DNA of 14,338 nucleotides from Opitutaceae bacterium (GCA_031266495.1 JAISAX010000169.1:1-14338), one strand, 5' to 3'; shown: positions 1 through 7,501, counted from the first letter of the stretch. Translations and numbers: made by a program. The notes: a model not told the origin generated them from the sequence alone.

Positions 1-522
1 CAGGAGATCTCCCTGCGCAACAAGGAGGGGTTTGAGGCGTACAAAAAGCTGCGATTCATTTTTGTGCAGATGCCGCTTTTCACCAAAAACCTGGACGAAC
101 TGGCGACACGACGAGACGAATGGCTGTATGCGTTGCGCGAACTGCCCAAGCTGGAACAGGTGCCCGTTTTGTTGAAGCAGGAGCCAATCTTCAGGAAATT
201 TTTCGACATAGCGGCCGAGGCCAACATGACCCCGGCCGAATACGCCGTTTACGAACGCGAACTCAATGAGCGGCGTCTCGAAAATGGCGTTCGTAATGCC
301 TTGATTTCCGACGCTCGTAATGAGGGACTCGCCGAGGGAGAAGCCAAGGGTCGTGCCGAGGGACTCGCCGAGGGAGAAGCCAAGGGCCACGCCGAGGGTG
401 TAATGGAGGGGAAACGTGAAATGGCACGCGCACTCAAGGCGAATGGCATGTCCATTGCCGACATCGCCAGACTCTCCGGCCTCTCCCAAAACGAAGTCGC
501 TGACTCCCTCAAAAAAAAATGA
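1..522 (+). CDS. Rpn/PDDEXK_2-type nuclease (transposase-like), C-terminal part, 5' truncated by window edge
   Basis: The reading frame is open from base 1 to a TGA at 520-522, so the true start lies left of the window; the GTG at 64 is only an internal codon. The visible part (about 173 aa) matches my memory of the C-terminal half of the Rpn / PD-(D/E)XK family transposases: a PLFTKNLDEL segment, a helical stretch around EQVPVLLKQEPIF, then a charged GEAKG/AEG repeat tail and a short helix-turn-helix-like end (MSIADIARLSGLSQNEVADSL). The nuclease active site would lie upstream and cannot be checked. Proteins of this family are linked to recombination and are often multicopy and unstable. The gene ends in nine A bases (511-519) just before the stop, a possible slippage site. 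No terminator hairpin with a T-run follows. The family call is fairly sure; whether the protein is active is unknown. Confidence 0.75.
   Translation, partial: QEISLRNKEGFEAYKKLRFIFVQMPLFTKNLDELATRRDEWLYALRELPKLEQVPVLLKQEPIFRKFFDIAAEANMTPAEYAVYERELNERRLENGVRNALISDARNEGLAEGEAKGRAEGLAEGEAKGHAEGVMEGKREMARALKANGMSIADIARLSGLSQNEVADSLKKK
322..393 (+). repeat. Two tandem 36-bp in-frame repeats in the Rpn-like gene
   Basis: Copies at 322-357 and 358-393 each encode 12 residues (EGLAEGEAKGRA, then EGLAEGEAKGHA) and differ only near the end (ggtcgt against ggccac). A third degenerate unit (EGVMEGKRE) follows. Such Gly/Glu/Lys-rich repeats are usual in the C-terminal tail of this family; the near-identity of the two units suggests a recent duplication or ongoing copy-number change. 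Confidence 0.9.
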
Positions 523-979
523 CCCCCCTCCCCCCTGATTCTCTACTTTGGCAAGGGCGCACAAAAAACTAACGGATGTTACGCGGATCGAAGGTTTTTG
601 AGGTCGATCCGGGCCGATCCGGGATCGGGAGGCCTTACCGGGATTGCGCCCGGTCAGGCCTCACAAGAAAACAACCGGTAACAGAAATTACGTGGAGAGA
701 CCGTTGCCACAGGCCTCGACTTTTCCTGCCGGAAAAGTGCCTGTGGGACGGATCGACAGTAAAGCGTCGCCTGGTTCGGGGGGGGGGGGAGGGGGGAGGA
801 CTTTTTGTACAGGTTGTTTTCTTATGGTGCCTTACGGTTCCTAAGTCGGGCGACATGCGGAGTGGTGTCTCCGCGAGAAAAGGAAATCGTGTGCGGATGG
901 GAAACAGAAGTGTATGCCGGACGGATACGTTTTTTTCTACGAAATGAACGGCAAACCCGCTGATTTCCGGTATTCTGGC
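523..979. other. Non-coding interval with hairpins and a G12 tract
   Basis: No credible gene is seen here: open frames in this stretch give low-complexity, family-less peptides. It holds an imperfect hairpin at 629-662, a run of twelve G at 778-789 followed by further G-rich sequence to about 799, and a small perfect hairpin GCGGAG/CTCCGC at 857-874. A short T-run lies at 927-933, but no stem directly precedes it. The interval separates the 3' end of the Rpn-like gene from the 3' end of nagA, so the two genes converge on it and it may carry termination for both. Confidence 0.6.
629..662. repeat. Hairpin, 14-nt arms
   Basis: The arms at 629-642 (GAGGCCTTACCGGG) and 649-662 (CCCGGTCAGGCCTC) pair at 13 of 14 positions around the loop ATTGCG. 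The bases just before it (604-628) repeat the motif GATCCGGG. No T-run follows on either strand, so it does not look like a standard intrinsic terminator. It could be a REP-type element or a factor-dependent terminator. Confidence 0.7.
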
Positions 980-1903
980 CTACAGACCGAGTGCGGTGGC
1001 CACGCCGGTCGAGCAGGCGGCGAACGCCTGTTCGCGGTTCCAGCCGAGAAAGGCCTGCACGTTGTTGGCGGCGTGATCCATGGTCAGCGCCGAACCGGCG
1101 AAGTTTTCCTTGCCCGGCTCGCGGACCACGCCGTCCAGGCCGACTTCCGTGACGATGCGTCCGAGCGTGTAGCGGCCCGGGCCGGCGGCGGCGGCAGCGG
1201 CAGCCATGCAGTCGGTTGTGAAGAGTGCCTTGCCGGGTGGTTTGGCGCGGACAAAATTGCGCAGCACGGGCGCGGGGATGTGGATGCCGTCGGGGATGAA
1301 GACCGCCGTCAGTTCGTCGCGTGCGAGGAGGCGCTGGATGATGTTGTCGTGGCGATGGAGCTGCGCGGGGACGCCGTTGCCGAGATGCGTGCACAGCGTG
1401 AGTCCGGCGGCAATGGCGGCGTCAATCTCGTCATCGGAAGCGTTGGAGTGACCGATGGCGGTGCGTATCCGTTTTCCTGTGATGTGCGCGATGAACCCGG
1501 GCGAGCCGGGCCATTCGGGCGCGAGCGTGACGAGGCGAATCTGTTCGCCCGATGCCTCGTGGAGCCGACAAAAGTCGGCCAGCTTCGGGGCTTTCATGAG
1601 GGCGGGATTGTGCGCGCCGTGATAACCCGGTTCGGGCAACAACCACGGACCTTCGAGGTGATAACCGGCGATGATTCGCCGGGCGAGTTCGCTGCGTCGG
1701 CGGAGGCGCTCGATGTATTCGAGACGGGCGCACATCGCGTCGATGGAATCGGTGATCAGCGTGAGCAGAATCCGTCCCGTGCCGTGTGCGAGCAGGGCTT
1801 GCATGGCGTGTTCCAGCGCGGCCGGCGTGAGGCCGTTCTGCTGGAAATCGACGCCGGCATAACCGTTGACCTGAAGATCGAGGAAGGGAGCGGATGCGGA
1901 CAT
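980..1903 (-). CDS. nagA: N-acetylglucosamine-6-phosphate deacetylase, short form
   Basis: This cytoplasmic amidohydrolase removes the acetyl group from GlcNAc-6-P, giving GlcN-6-P for NagB. Numbering from the ATG at 1903 (307 aa), the family landmarks are present in order: LDLQVNGYAGVDF (8-20), YHLEGP (81-86), LAPE with metal-ligand Glu130, GHSNA with His152, THLGNG with His173, DGIH with His208, TTD with the catalytic Asp231, and GSALTM (270-275). The usual family length is near 380 aa. This protein starts directly at the barrel and stops at VATALGL, so the beta-sandwich domain formed by both termini in typical NagA is missing. A GTG at 1939 would add 12 residues but lies inside a strong hairpin (1934-1962), so I prefer 1903. 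It is downstream of nagB on the same strand. No Shine-Dalgarno sequence is visible. The function is confident; the domain loss is unusual. Confidence 0.9.
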   Translation of the reverse strand: MSASAPFLDLQVNGYAGVDFQQNGLTPAALEHAMQALLAHGTGRILLTLITDSIDAMCARLEYIERLRRRSELARRIIAGYHLEGPWLLPEPGYHGAHNPALMKAPKLADFCRLHEASGEQIRLVTLAPEWPGSPGFIAHITGKRIRTAIGHSNASDDEIDAAIAAGLTLCTHLGNGVPAQLHRHDNIIQRLLARDELTAVFIPDGIHIPAPVLRNFVRAKPPGKALFTTDCMAAAAAAAGPGRYTLGRIVTEVGLDGVVREPGKENFAGSALTMDHAANNVQAFLGWNREQAFAACSTGVATALGL

Positions 1904-1933
1904 GGTGACGGGAAATGTTGGCGTATGGTTCTG

Positions 1934-1962
1934 CCTCACGGTCCGCTTTCCGGACCGTGAGG
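1934..1962. repeat. Perfect 12-bp hairpin in the nagB-nagA gap
   Basis: CCTCACGGTCCG (1934-1945) and CGGACCGTGAGG (1951-1962) pair perfectly around the loop CTTTC. It lies 30 bp ahead of the nagA ATG at 1903 and overlaps the alternative GTG start. There is no T-run on either side, so it may be an mRNA processing or stability element, or a translational control structure, rather than a terminator. Confidence 0.85.
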
Positions 1963-1965
1963 GGG

Positions 1966-2070
1966 ACCGCTAAAATACGCTAAAGAACGCTAAAATTGTC
2001 GGACCTCCTGTCGCCAGGCAGGGAAGAGGATGGAGTGATTTTTTAGCGTTCTTCAGCGTTTTTTAGCGGT
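1966..2070. repeat. Large inverted repeat with 10-bp internal period between nagB and nagA
   Basis: The arms at 1966-1997 and 2039-2070 are reverse complements at 28 of 32 positions, with a 41-bp spacer. Each arm is itself three 10-bp direct repeats built on ACGCTAAAGA: in the left arm CCGCTAAAAT, ACGCTAAAGA, ACGCTAAAAT at 1967, 1977 and 1987. On the nagBA transcript this would form a long stem directly ahead of the 1934-1962 hairpin. It may be a dispersed genomic repeat or an intercistronic RNA control structure. The pattern is certain; its role is unknown. Confidence 0.85.
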
Positions 2071-2097
2071 TCACATCTTCTCCGGTTCTGACGGTGC

Positions 2098-2883
2098 TTA
2101 CCGTTTCGGCAGCAGCGAGGCGGCGTCGGCGTCGATGAAGAGGTGGGCGCGCGGATGCTGGCGGAGCAGGGTGGCCGGGCACGCGGCGCCGACCGGCGCG
2201 AACAGGGTATCGCGCACGGCCTGCGCCTTGCGGACGGTCGGCACGATGCAGGCGAGCAGGCCGGCGTTGGCAAAAACCGGCAGCGTGAGGCTCAGCGCAT
2301 GCTTCGGCACGTCGGCCACGGTCGGGAAACAGCCGTCGTTGACCTGCTGCTGGCGGCAGACGGGATCGAGTTCCACGACCTTGACGCGCACCGGATCGTT
2401 GAAGTCGGCGACCGGAGGATCGTTGAAGGCGATGTGGCCGTTTTCGCCGATGCCCATGCTGATGATGTCGATCGGCGCGGCGGCGAGGGCGGCGTCGTAA
2501 CGGCGCGCCTCGGCGGCGATGTCGGCGGCTTCGGCCCGGAGCGGGCTGAAGGAGGCCACCTCGACGTGATCGAGGAAGTGTTTCCGGAGGTAGTTGCGGA
2601 AACTCTGTTCGTGGTCGGCGGCGAGTCCCGCGTAGTCGTCCATGTGGAAGATGTGGACCTTCTTCCAGACTTCGGGCGTGGCCCTGGCGAGCGGGATGAG
2701 CGCGGCGTAGTAGTCATTCTGCGACGGGGCGCAGGCCATGATGATGCGGGCCGAGTCTTTGGCTGCGACGACGCGCACGATCTCGTCCTGCACGAGCCGG
2801 GCGGCGGCCTCGCCCATGGCGCGGCGGTTCGGGAAAATGGCCGTGACTGGCCGGGAAGGAAGGGTGGTGGCGATGTCGGACAT
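2098..2883 (-). CDS. nagB: Glucosamine-6-phosphate deaminase/isomerase family protein
   Basis: This cytoplasmic sugar-phosphate isomerase of the NagB/6-phosphogluconolactonase fold is expected to turn GlcN-6-P into Fru-6-P and ammonia, the step after NagA. From the ATG at 2883 the protein is 261 aa, the usual size (E. coli NagB 266). Landmarks are FPNRRAMGEAAARLV, HMDDYAGL (the NMDEY motif of NagB), GIGENGHIAFNDPP and TLPVFANAG. Against the E. coli motif GNDGHIAFNEP, the catalytic Asp is Asn and the Glu is Asp here, as I recall from a subgroup of bacterial homologues, so the exact reaction is less certain than the family. The frame is open upstream to 3156 but that would overrun the divergent lacI; an ATG at 2916 is a second choice. 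It is the first gene of the nagBA pair, divergent from a LacI gene, with no clear Shine-Dalgarno sequence. Confidence 0.85.
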   Translation of the reverse strand: MSDIATTLPSRPVTAIFPNRRAMGEAAARLVQDEIVRVVAAKDSARIIMACAPSQNDYYAALIPLARATPEVWKKVHIFHMDDYAGLAADHEQSFRNYLRKHFLDHVEVASFSPLRAEAADIAAEARRYDAALAAAPIDIISMGIGENGHIAFNDPPVADFNDPVRVKVVELDPVCRQQQVNDGCFPTVADVPKHALSLTLPVFANAGLLACIVPTVRKAQAVRDTLFAPVGAACPATLLRQHPRAHLFIDADAASLLPKR

Positions 2884-2910
2884 GATGTCTGGCGAAAGAA
2901 TGATGCCACG

Positions 2911-2936
2911 TGACATCAAAACCGGAATATTGTCAA
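2911..2936 (-). promoter_or_regulatory. Candidate operator/-35 region for nagBA
   Basis: In the 115-bp gap between nagB and the divergent lacI gene, TGACA (2911-2915) and TGTCA (2931-2935) form an inverted repeat 15 bp apart. On the minus strand the outer half reads TTGACA, a consensus -35 hexamer, but no good -10 follows at 16-18 bp. It could be the binding site of the LacI regulator. The evidence is weak. Confidence 0.25.
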
Positions 2937-2998
2937 CGAAAGAGCGGGCATTTTGCCGGATCGACGCGGACGGACGGAGTTGTTCTAGTGCGGAAACC

Positions 2999-4084
2999 AT
3001 GCCTTCCGCTTCCAGCCCGAGTCCTTCCGGAAACCGCCTGCCGACCTTGCGGGATGTGGCCGTGGCGGCCGGCGTGTCGCGTTCGGCGACGGCGCGCGTG
3101 CTGCTCGGCACGGGCGGCGAGCATGTGCGGGTGTCGGCGCAGACGCAGGCTCGCATCCGGGTGGCGGCGGCGCAGCTTGGCTACGCGCCCAACCGCCTCG
3201 CCCAGCAACTGCGCGGCGCTTCCAGCCGCACGCTGGGCGTGATTGTCGGCTCGGAAAACGCGAGGGTGATGGGAGAGCGTGTTTTTGCGCTGGAGCAGGC
3301 GGCCGCCGTGCGCGGCTACCGGTTGCTCGTCGGACGCGTACCGGCGGCGGAAAGCGGAGACGATCCGCTGGCGGGTTATGTGGCGGATTTTGCGGGGAGG
3401 GGAGTGGAGGCGGTTTTATTTCTGTTCGATCTCGCGCCGGGGCGCGATGTGCGGGTGAAGGCGGCGTTCGGATGTTTCCGGAGGGTGGTTTTTCACGGGC
3501 GCGCCGCCTGGCGCGGCGGCTTGTCGGTAAAAACGGATACGGCGGCGGCGATCCGGGCGGCGGTCGATCATGTGGTCGTGCGCGGCAAAAAACGTCCGGC
3601 GCTCGCGCTCTGGAATGCGGCGCGCGACGAGTTGATGGAGGTGCGCCGGACGGCGTTCGCCGAGGCGCTGGCGGCGCACGGTTTGCCTGCGGCGGCGGTC
3701 CGCGTTTGGGACGCCGCCTCGGAAAGCGTGACGCCCGATCCGGCGACGTTGGATCGCGGCGTGGTGGCGCTGGTGGGCAAGGGGCGGGCGGACGCGATTC
3801 TGGCCTCGAACGATATTTGGGCGGTGCGATTCATCCAGACGTTGAAGGCGAAGGGTCTGCGGGTGCCGGAGGATGTGGCGGTGATCGGCCACGACGATCT
3901 CGACATCGGCAGCGTGATCGAGCCGCCGCTGACGACGATCAACCCGAATCACGAGGCCTACGCGGAGGCCGCGCTGGCGTTGTTGTTGCGCGTGGCGGAG
4001 GACGGCGCGACGGTGCATACGTCTCCGGGCGCAAAGAAAACGATCACGGTCTCCTCCTGTCTCGTGGTGCGCGGTTCGAGCTGA
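2999..4084 (+). CDS. LacI/GalR-family transcriptional regulator (nag-linked)
   Basis: This is a DNA-binding, sugar-responsive regulator, 361 aa from the ATG at 2999, which fits the family (330-360). Residues 14-40 are the LacI helix-turn-helix (LPTLRDVAVAAGVSRSATARVLL); the usual ATVSRVLN is ATARVLL here, with a four-residue-longer wing (GTGGEHVRVS). The hinge and periplasmic-binding-protein-like core follow (RTLGVIVGSENARV; ASNDIWAVRFIQTLKAKGLRVPEDVAVIGHDDLD), the latter a hallmark of the C-terminal subdomain. The frame is open back to 2738, but that part lies antisense inside nagB and is not coding. It is divergent from nagBA with 115 bp between starts, so it is probably their repressor and self-regulated. 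Bases 3550-3674 and 4066-4109 recur at 11813-11979 in a broken copy. The effector is unknown; GlcNAc-6-P or GlcN-6-P is a guess. Confidence 0.9.
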   Translation: MPSASSPSPSGNRLPTLRDVAVAAGVSRSATARVLLGTGGEHVRVSAQTQARIRVAAAQLGYAPNRLAQQLRGASSRTLGVIVGSENARVMGERVFALEQAAAVRGYRLLVGRVPAAESGDDPLAGYVADFAGRGVEAVLFLFDLAPGRDVRVKAAFGCFRRVVFHGRAAWRGGLSVKTDTAAAIRAAVDHVVVRGKKRPALALWNAARDELMEVRRTAFAEALAAHGLPAAAVRVWDAASESVTPDPATLDRGVVALVGKGRADAILASNDIWAVRFIQTLKAKGLRVPEDVAVIGHDDLDIGSVIEPPLTTINPNHEAYAEAALALLLRVAEDGATVHTSPGAKKTITVSSCLVVRGSS

Positions 4085-4206
4085 GGCTGTGTTTTGCCAG
4101 AATGGATACTGATCACAAAGGCGCTCCATTTCGCATGTATTCGTTGATGGATACTTGAGGTGCCAGAGGGGGCAGGCGCCGGCGGCGCGCGGCGGAGCGG
4201 AGGGTT

Positions 4207-4329
4207 TCACCACGGTTTGTGATGTTCGACAGTGCCGTTGTCGGAATTGTCGATTTTGTAGGTGGCGAGGAAGCGGAACAGAGCGCGAATGTCGTGGATG
4301 CTGCCTCTCGGTGATTCAAACAAGCAGCT
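4207..4329 (-). other. In-frame open stretch after the pseudopilin stop, possible gene remnant
   Basis: Immediately after the pseudopilin TGA (4330-4332) the same frame stays open for 40 codons to a TGA at 4207. It encodes a natural-looking peptide containing RGSIHDIRALFRFLATYKID and ending TVEHHKPW. Third codon positions from about 4303 down are mostly G or C, unlike the AT-richer pseudopilin. There is no ATG; a TTG at codon 3 is the only plausible start. It could be a stop-codon readthrough tail, a tiny gene, or the 3' remnant of an older high-GC gene. I do not recognise the sequence. Confidence 0.3.
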
Positions 4330-4947
4330 TCACTCGGGACTCCAAAAGACATCACTACGTTCGGCAGGAACGGTAATGGCCGAAACGTGCCCATCAACAA
4401 AACTGACATGGGTTTTCCCCTTGTGCGGAGCACCGGGAGACGTGGCGTTATGGCCAATAGAGGAATACCAGGTCTTGTTCGAATAGGCTCCCTCCATCAA
4501 AACACCCGTGCGAGACGGAGCTGAAACCCGGCTGGTTTCGAATGCCGAAAGATGGCTGTTCATTGCATAAGTGGATACACAGTTCCCATCCGCGTCTGTT
4601 TTCTCGGCAAGAGCGATCGGGCAGAAAAACACACTGTTGGACGAAGAGTTCTTCAGCGTAATCAGTTTTTTCATCCCCACATAGGAGAGAATTGCGTCGC
4701 GCCAGGAGGACAAGTCCCGGCCGTCCCCGTCTTTCTCTATGGTTTTCGGATAACAACCCTTGTATTCAAGGGAATAGGACTGCATGGCCATCTGGATCTG
4801 CCGCAATTGGGAAATACACTTGGCATGATGAGCGGTTTTACGAGCTGCCTGCACGGTGGGTATGATGATGGCGGCGAGGATGCCGATGATGGCAATGACT
4901 GTGAGAAGTTCGATGAGAGTGAATGCTTTTGGGTTTAATGTTTTCAT
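4330..4947 (-). CDS. Type II pseudopilin-like protein with H-x9-DG C-terminal motif
   Basis: A 205-aa prepilin-like protein. Residues 9-26 are the type IV pilin methylation/cleavage segment and helix (FTLIELLTVIAIIGILAA) after a short basic leader MKTLNPKA, with Glu at +5 of the mature chain. Cleavage would follow Ala rather than the more usual Gly. The C-terminal region ends with HKGKTHVSFVDG, exactly the H-x9-DG signature of the prepilin-processing-associated domain abundant in Verrucomicrobia, Lentisphaerae and Planctomycetes. A cysteine pair lies in CISQ and FFCP. It sits 39 bp downstream of the secreted glycosidase on the same strand and is probably co-transcribed. No assembly ATPase or peptidase is nearby, so it must use machinery encoded elsewhere or act as a membrane-anchored protein. 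The function of these lone proteins is unknown. Confidence 0.9.
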   Translation of the reverse strand: MKTLNPKAFTLIELLTVIAIIGILAAIIIPTVQAARKTAHHAKCISQLRQIQMAMQSYSLEYKGCYPKTIEKDGDGRDLSSWRDAILSYVGMKKLITLKNSSSNSVFFCPIALAEKTDADGNCVSTYAMNSHLSAFETSRVSAPSRTGVLMEGAYSNKTWYSSIGHNATSPGAPHKGKTHVSFVDGHVSAITVPAERSDVFWSPE

Positions 4948-4986
4948 GGGTAACCAGGATGAGTTTATGATATGGGAAAAGATGAA

Positions 4987-7443
4987 TCAGCGCCATTTTT
5001 TCCAGAATTCGGCGTGGGCCTTCCTTATGCCATCCGCATAATCGGCGTAGGGATGACCGTAATCATCAAGGATGCCCCATGACTGGCGTTCGCTGTCGGA
5101 AAGGTTCTGCCAGGCAAAGAGGACGAAACCTGCGACAAAGGGGAGTTCATTATGCACTTGCCAGAGCAGTTTGCTGTATTCCTCCCCGCGTTGCTTCTGC
5201 GTGTAGAGTTGCGCGGCCGGATTGGGCAGTCGCGCGTCAAGGGCCTGAGCGCCGGTTTCGCCAAGAATTAGCGGTTTGCCCGTGATACGGTGAGCCTGAC
5301 GCATGTATTCAAGCTGCTCCTCGTTATAGGTGCCTTTTTGCCACTGATTCAGGGGATAGGCATTCCATGCAATGAGGTCGTAATTTTTCCATGCCGCGAT
5401 CATTTCCCCGGTGGCGTTCCCCATGAAGCGGTTGCTGGCAATGAGCTTGCCGGGTAATTCTTCTCTCAAAACCTCCAGGATGAAATCTGCGTAAACAGTC
5501 ATGGTGTGAACGGCGAATGCATAAAGGTCGGACTGAAGCCGGTCCCTGGCGGATTGGAATTGCCGGGGCGTTGCATGACCTTCTTCCGGCTTGAGATCAG
5601 TTTGAGGTTTGGCGGACAGGTTGAGCGTGGGAACCGCGGGAAAATCCTCGATGGTGTCGATTGCCGGCAATGCGTCGCGCCAGGCTGTCTTGAGGTTGTC
5701 GATCTTGTCTTCATAGCGGTTCGCAAGCCATGCGATAAATACGGCACGGCAGGCATCGCTGTAAACGTAACCGGAGATTCCGTTGCCGTTAACCGAACCT
5801 TCCACGGGGATCTCGTTGTTAACAAAGACTCCGATCATGTTTGGGCTGTTACGCCAGATGTCCGCAAATGCTTTGGCTCTCGCACGGTAACGTTTTTTCC
5901 ACCCCTCATCAAAGGGGTCTCCCATGCGGCGTAATATGGTTCCGTCGTATTTACGAATGAAGGGTCCGTCTGCTTCCGGACTGATGTATTGGAACGCATA
6001 AAGTCCGGCATCCACCCCGGCGCTGTAAAAGCCTTCCGATGTAGATGCGGTGGCAATGCCATTGAATCCCAAGTCACAGATTTGAGCCAGCGTTCCGTTG
6101 ATAAAGTCTGCTTCGCTCGCATAGGTCTCAACCATGGAGCGATAAAACCGGTAATTGATATTTGGAGACAGACTGAGCGCTTGAACACCCAGAAAGTAGA
6201 GTGACTTGCCTTCGGGCGTGACAAGTTTCCATCGCCCTTCTGCTGATGCATCCGTTTTCCACGGGCCGGCGGCAGAGTTTTTCAGGGACGTGTATGCCTT
6301 GGCCGGGGGAGCGGTGCGAAGTGTCGAGGCGACCGGTGACACAGCCCATGCGTTTGGGATTCCGAGCGGATAAATATCAGGAATGTCCGCCCAGCGATTG
6401 GGAGGGGCGGAGAGACGGGGGGTCGTTTCAAGCGGGGTAGCGGGAGACTCGACTTTACTCCAGAATTTATCGGAAACGATCACATGGCGATTATTGCCAG
6501 AGACCCATCCGAGTGCGCAAAGAGCGTCTGCGTTGGTACCATCAACCGATTTGAGAACAAGGGTGTTGGGCGCGGATGGCAGGAGGAGCCCGTCGAGAGA
6601 AAACTCTCGCGCCACGGCAAGGGGAATGGAGGGCCATTTGTTCGTATCATAGTTTTTGACGGCAATCTGACCCATGTTGCGACCATTGAGAATTACATCC
6701 GTGGTGCTGGATGCGATAATCTGTGCCCATGCCTGCTTCGGGGCTCCCTCAATGCGGAAAGTCCGCTGTGTGCCAGCCCCAGTGACGGGAATGGCGGAGG
6801 GAACGGGAAGCGGTCCCCACGGAGAGGGATGCCGGGAAATGGCAAGCGCCCGGAACTGGATGCAGGCCGGCTCTTGATTTGCGACAAAGGCAATTTCGAT
6901 ACCCGTAGCGAGGCGGCGCGCCGGATTTTGGCGCCAGCGCTCGCCGCCAACAATGCCAGCGAGCGGAATGGATTCACGCTGCCATGTGCCGGTAAAGGCA
7001 GGGAGGCGCATGGTCAGCTTTTTCTTTTCCCCCTCGATAGCCAGATTGAGATGAAGCTCCCGGGCTACGATATGATCCGGAATGCGGTATTCAAATTCCA
7101 CCATGCTGTCCGCGATGGGTATGGGATGCGACAGTTTGAAGGAGCCGACAACGGTTCGTTTCTCAGTCCACATCTCCGCATAGGCATTGGGTGTGCCTGC
7201 ATCTTTGAGTTCATAGGTTATCTTGCCCGGAGCCCAGGCCGACAATTCCCGATATTTTTTGGCGGAGGTTTCCCATTCTTTAATGATCGTTTTTTTATCA
7301 ACAATGAGACTGCTGTGAATCCCTTGATCATGCGCTGTTCCGGAGTAGTCCCTCTCCTGTGCATAAATGTCCGCGGAAGTGGATGCGGCCAGCAAGATTC
7401 CAAGGGCAATTGCCGAGGGCGAAAAAGCGAAGGAACAGCGCAT
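4987..7443 (-). CDS. Secreted clan GH-A glycoside hydrolase, multidomain (agarase/beta-galactosidase-like)
   Basis: An 818-aa predicted exported glycosidase. Residues 1-29 form a signal peptide (ALGILLAASTSADIYAQ, signal peptidase I-type). Residues about 70-205 look like a beta-sandwich carbohydrate-binding module, and 225-325 is a second beta-rich domain with a DVILNGRNMG motif like those of GH2 and rhamnosidase accessory domains. From about 400 comes a TIM barrel: EGRWKLVTPEGKSLYFLGV, then GVFVNNE with the likely acid/base Glu544, AWNAYP, and PLILGETG with the likely nucleophile Glu729, and a final LFAWQN. The GRW-LV-PEG entry resembles GH50 agarases and the layout also resembles GH42/GH5, so the substrate (a beta-galactan or other polymer) is uncertain. 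The ATG at 7443 is set by the signal peptide. It lies 58 bp after the PEP-CTERM gene and 39 bp before the pseudopilin. Confidence 0.85.
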   Translation of the reverse strand: MRCSFAFSPSAIALGILLAASTSADIYAQERDYSGTAHDQGIHSSLIVDKKTIIKEWETSAKKYRELSAWAPGKITYELKDAGTPNAYAEMWTEKRTVVGSFKLSHPIPIADSMVEFEYRIPDHIVARELHLNLAIEGEKKKLTMRLPAFTGTWQRESIPLAGIVGGERWRQNPARRLATGIEIAFVANQEPACIQFRALAISRHPSPWGPLPVPSAIPVTGAGTQRTFRIEGAPKQAWAQIIASSTTDVILNGRNMGQIAVKNYDTNKWPSIPLAVAREFSLDGLLLPSAPNTLVLKSVDGTNADALCALGWVSGNNRHVIVSDKFWSKVESPATPLETTPRLSAPPNRWADIPDIYPLGIPNAWAVSPVASTLRTAPPAKAYTSLKNSAAGPWKTDASAEGRWKLVTPEGKSLYFLGVQALSLSPNINYRFYRSMVETYASEADFINGTLAQICDLGFNGIATASTSEGFYSAGVDAGLYAFQYISPEADGPFIRKYDGTILRRMGDPFDEGWKKRYRARAKAFADIWRNSPNMIGVFVNNEIPVEGSVNGNGISGYVYSDACRAVFIAWLANRYEDKIDNLKTAWRDALPAIDTIEDFPAVPTLNLSAKPQTDLKPEEGHATPRQFQSARDRLQSDLYAFAVHTMTVYADFILEVLREELPGKLIASNRFMGNATGEMIAAWKNYDLIAWNAYPLNQWQKGTYNEEQLEYMRQAHRITGKPLILGETGAQALDARLPNPAAQLYTQKQRGEEYSKLLWQVHNELPFVAGFVLFAWQNLSDSERQSWGILDDYGHPYADYADGIRKAHAEFWKKWR

Positions 7444-7501
7444 GATACGAATTTTTACGATGTGGATTTGCGGTATTGATGAAAGAAAAGGGAAGCGATG
7501 G

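Noticed and set aside
576..947. Plus-strand 123-codon frame in the first intergenic region
   Set aside because: It reads through the G12 tract and hairpins, is rich in Arg and Gly, and has no domain or ribosome site.
914..1960. Long plus-strand open frame (348 codons) antisense to nagA
   Set aside because: The minus-strand frame carries all NagA motifs; this one has no recognisable family and is a shadow of high-GC codon bias.
1966..2070. CRISPR-like or iteron array
   Set aside because: The 10-bp units are contiguous without unique spacers and no replication or cas gene is nearby, so it is better described as a periodic inverted repeat.
2143..2913. Long plus-strand open frame antisense to nagB
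   Set aside because: Gly/Arg/Asp-rich shadow translation with no domain; the opposite strand is clearly NagB.
4113..4457. Minus-strand 114-codon frame overlapping the pseudopilin 3' end
   Set aside because: It overlaps the pseudopilin in another frame and lacks motifs; the same-frame extension after the pilin stop is the better coding candidate there.
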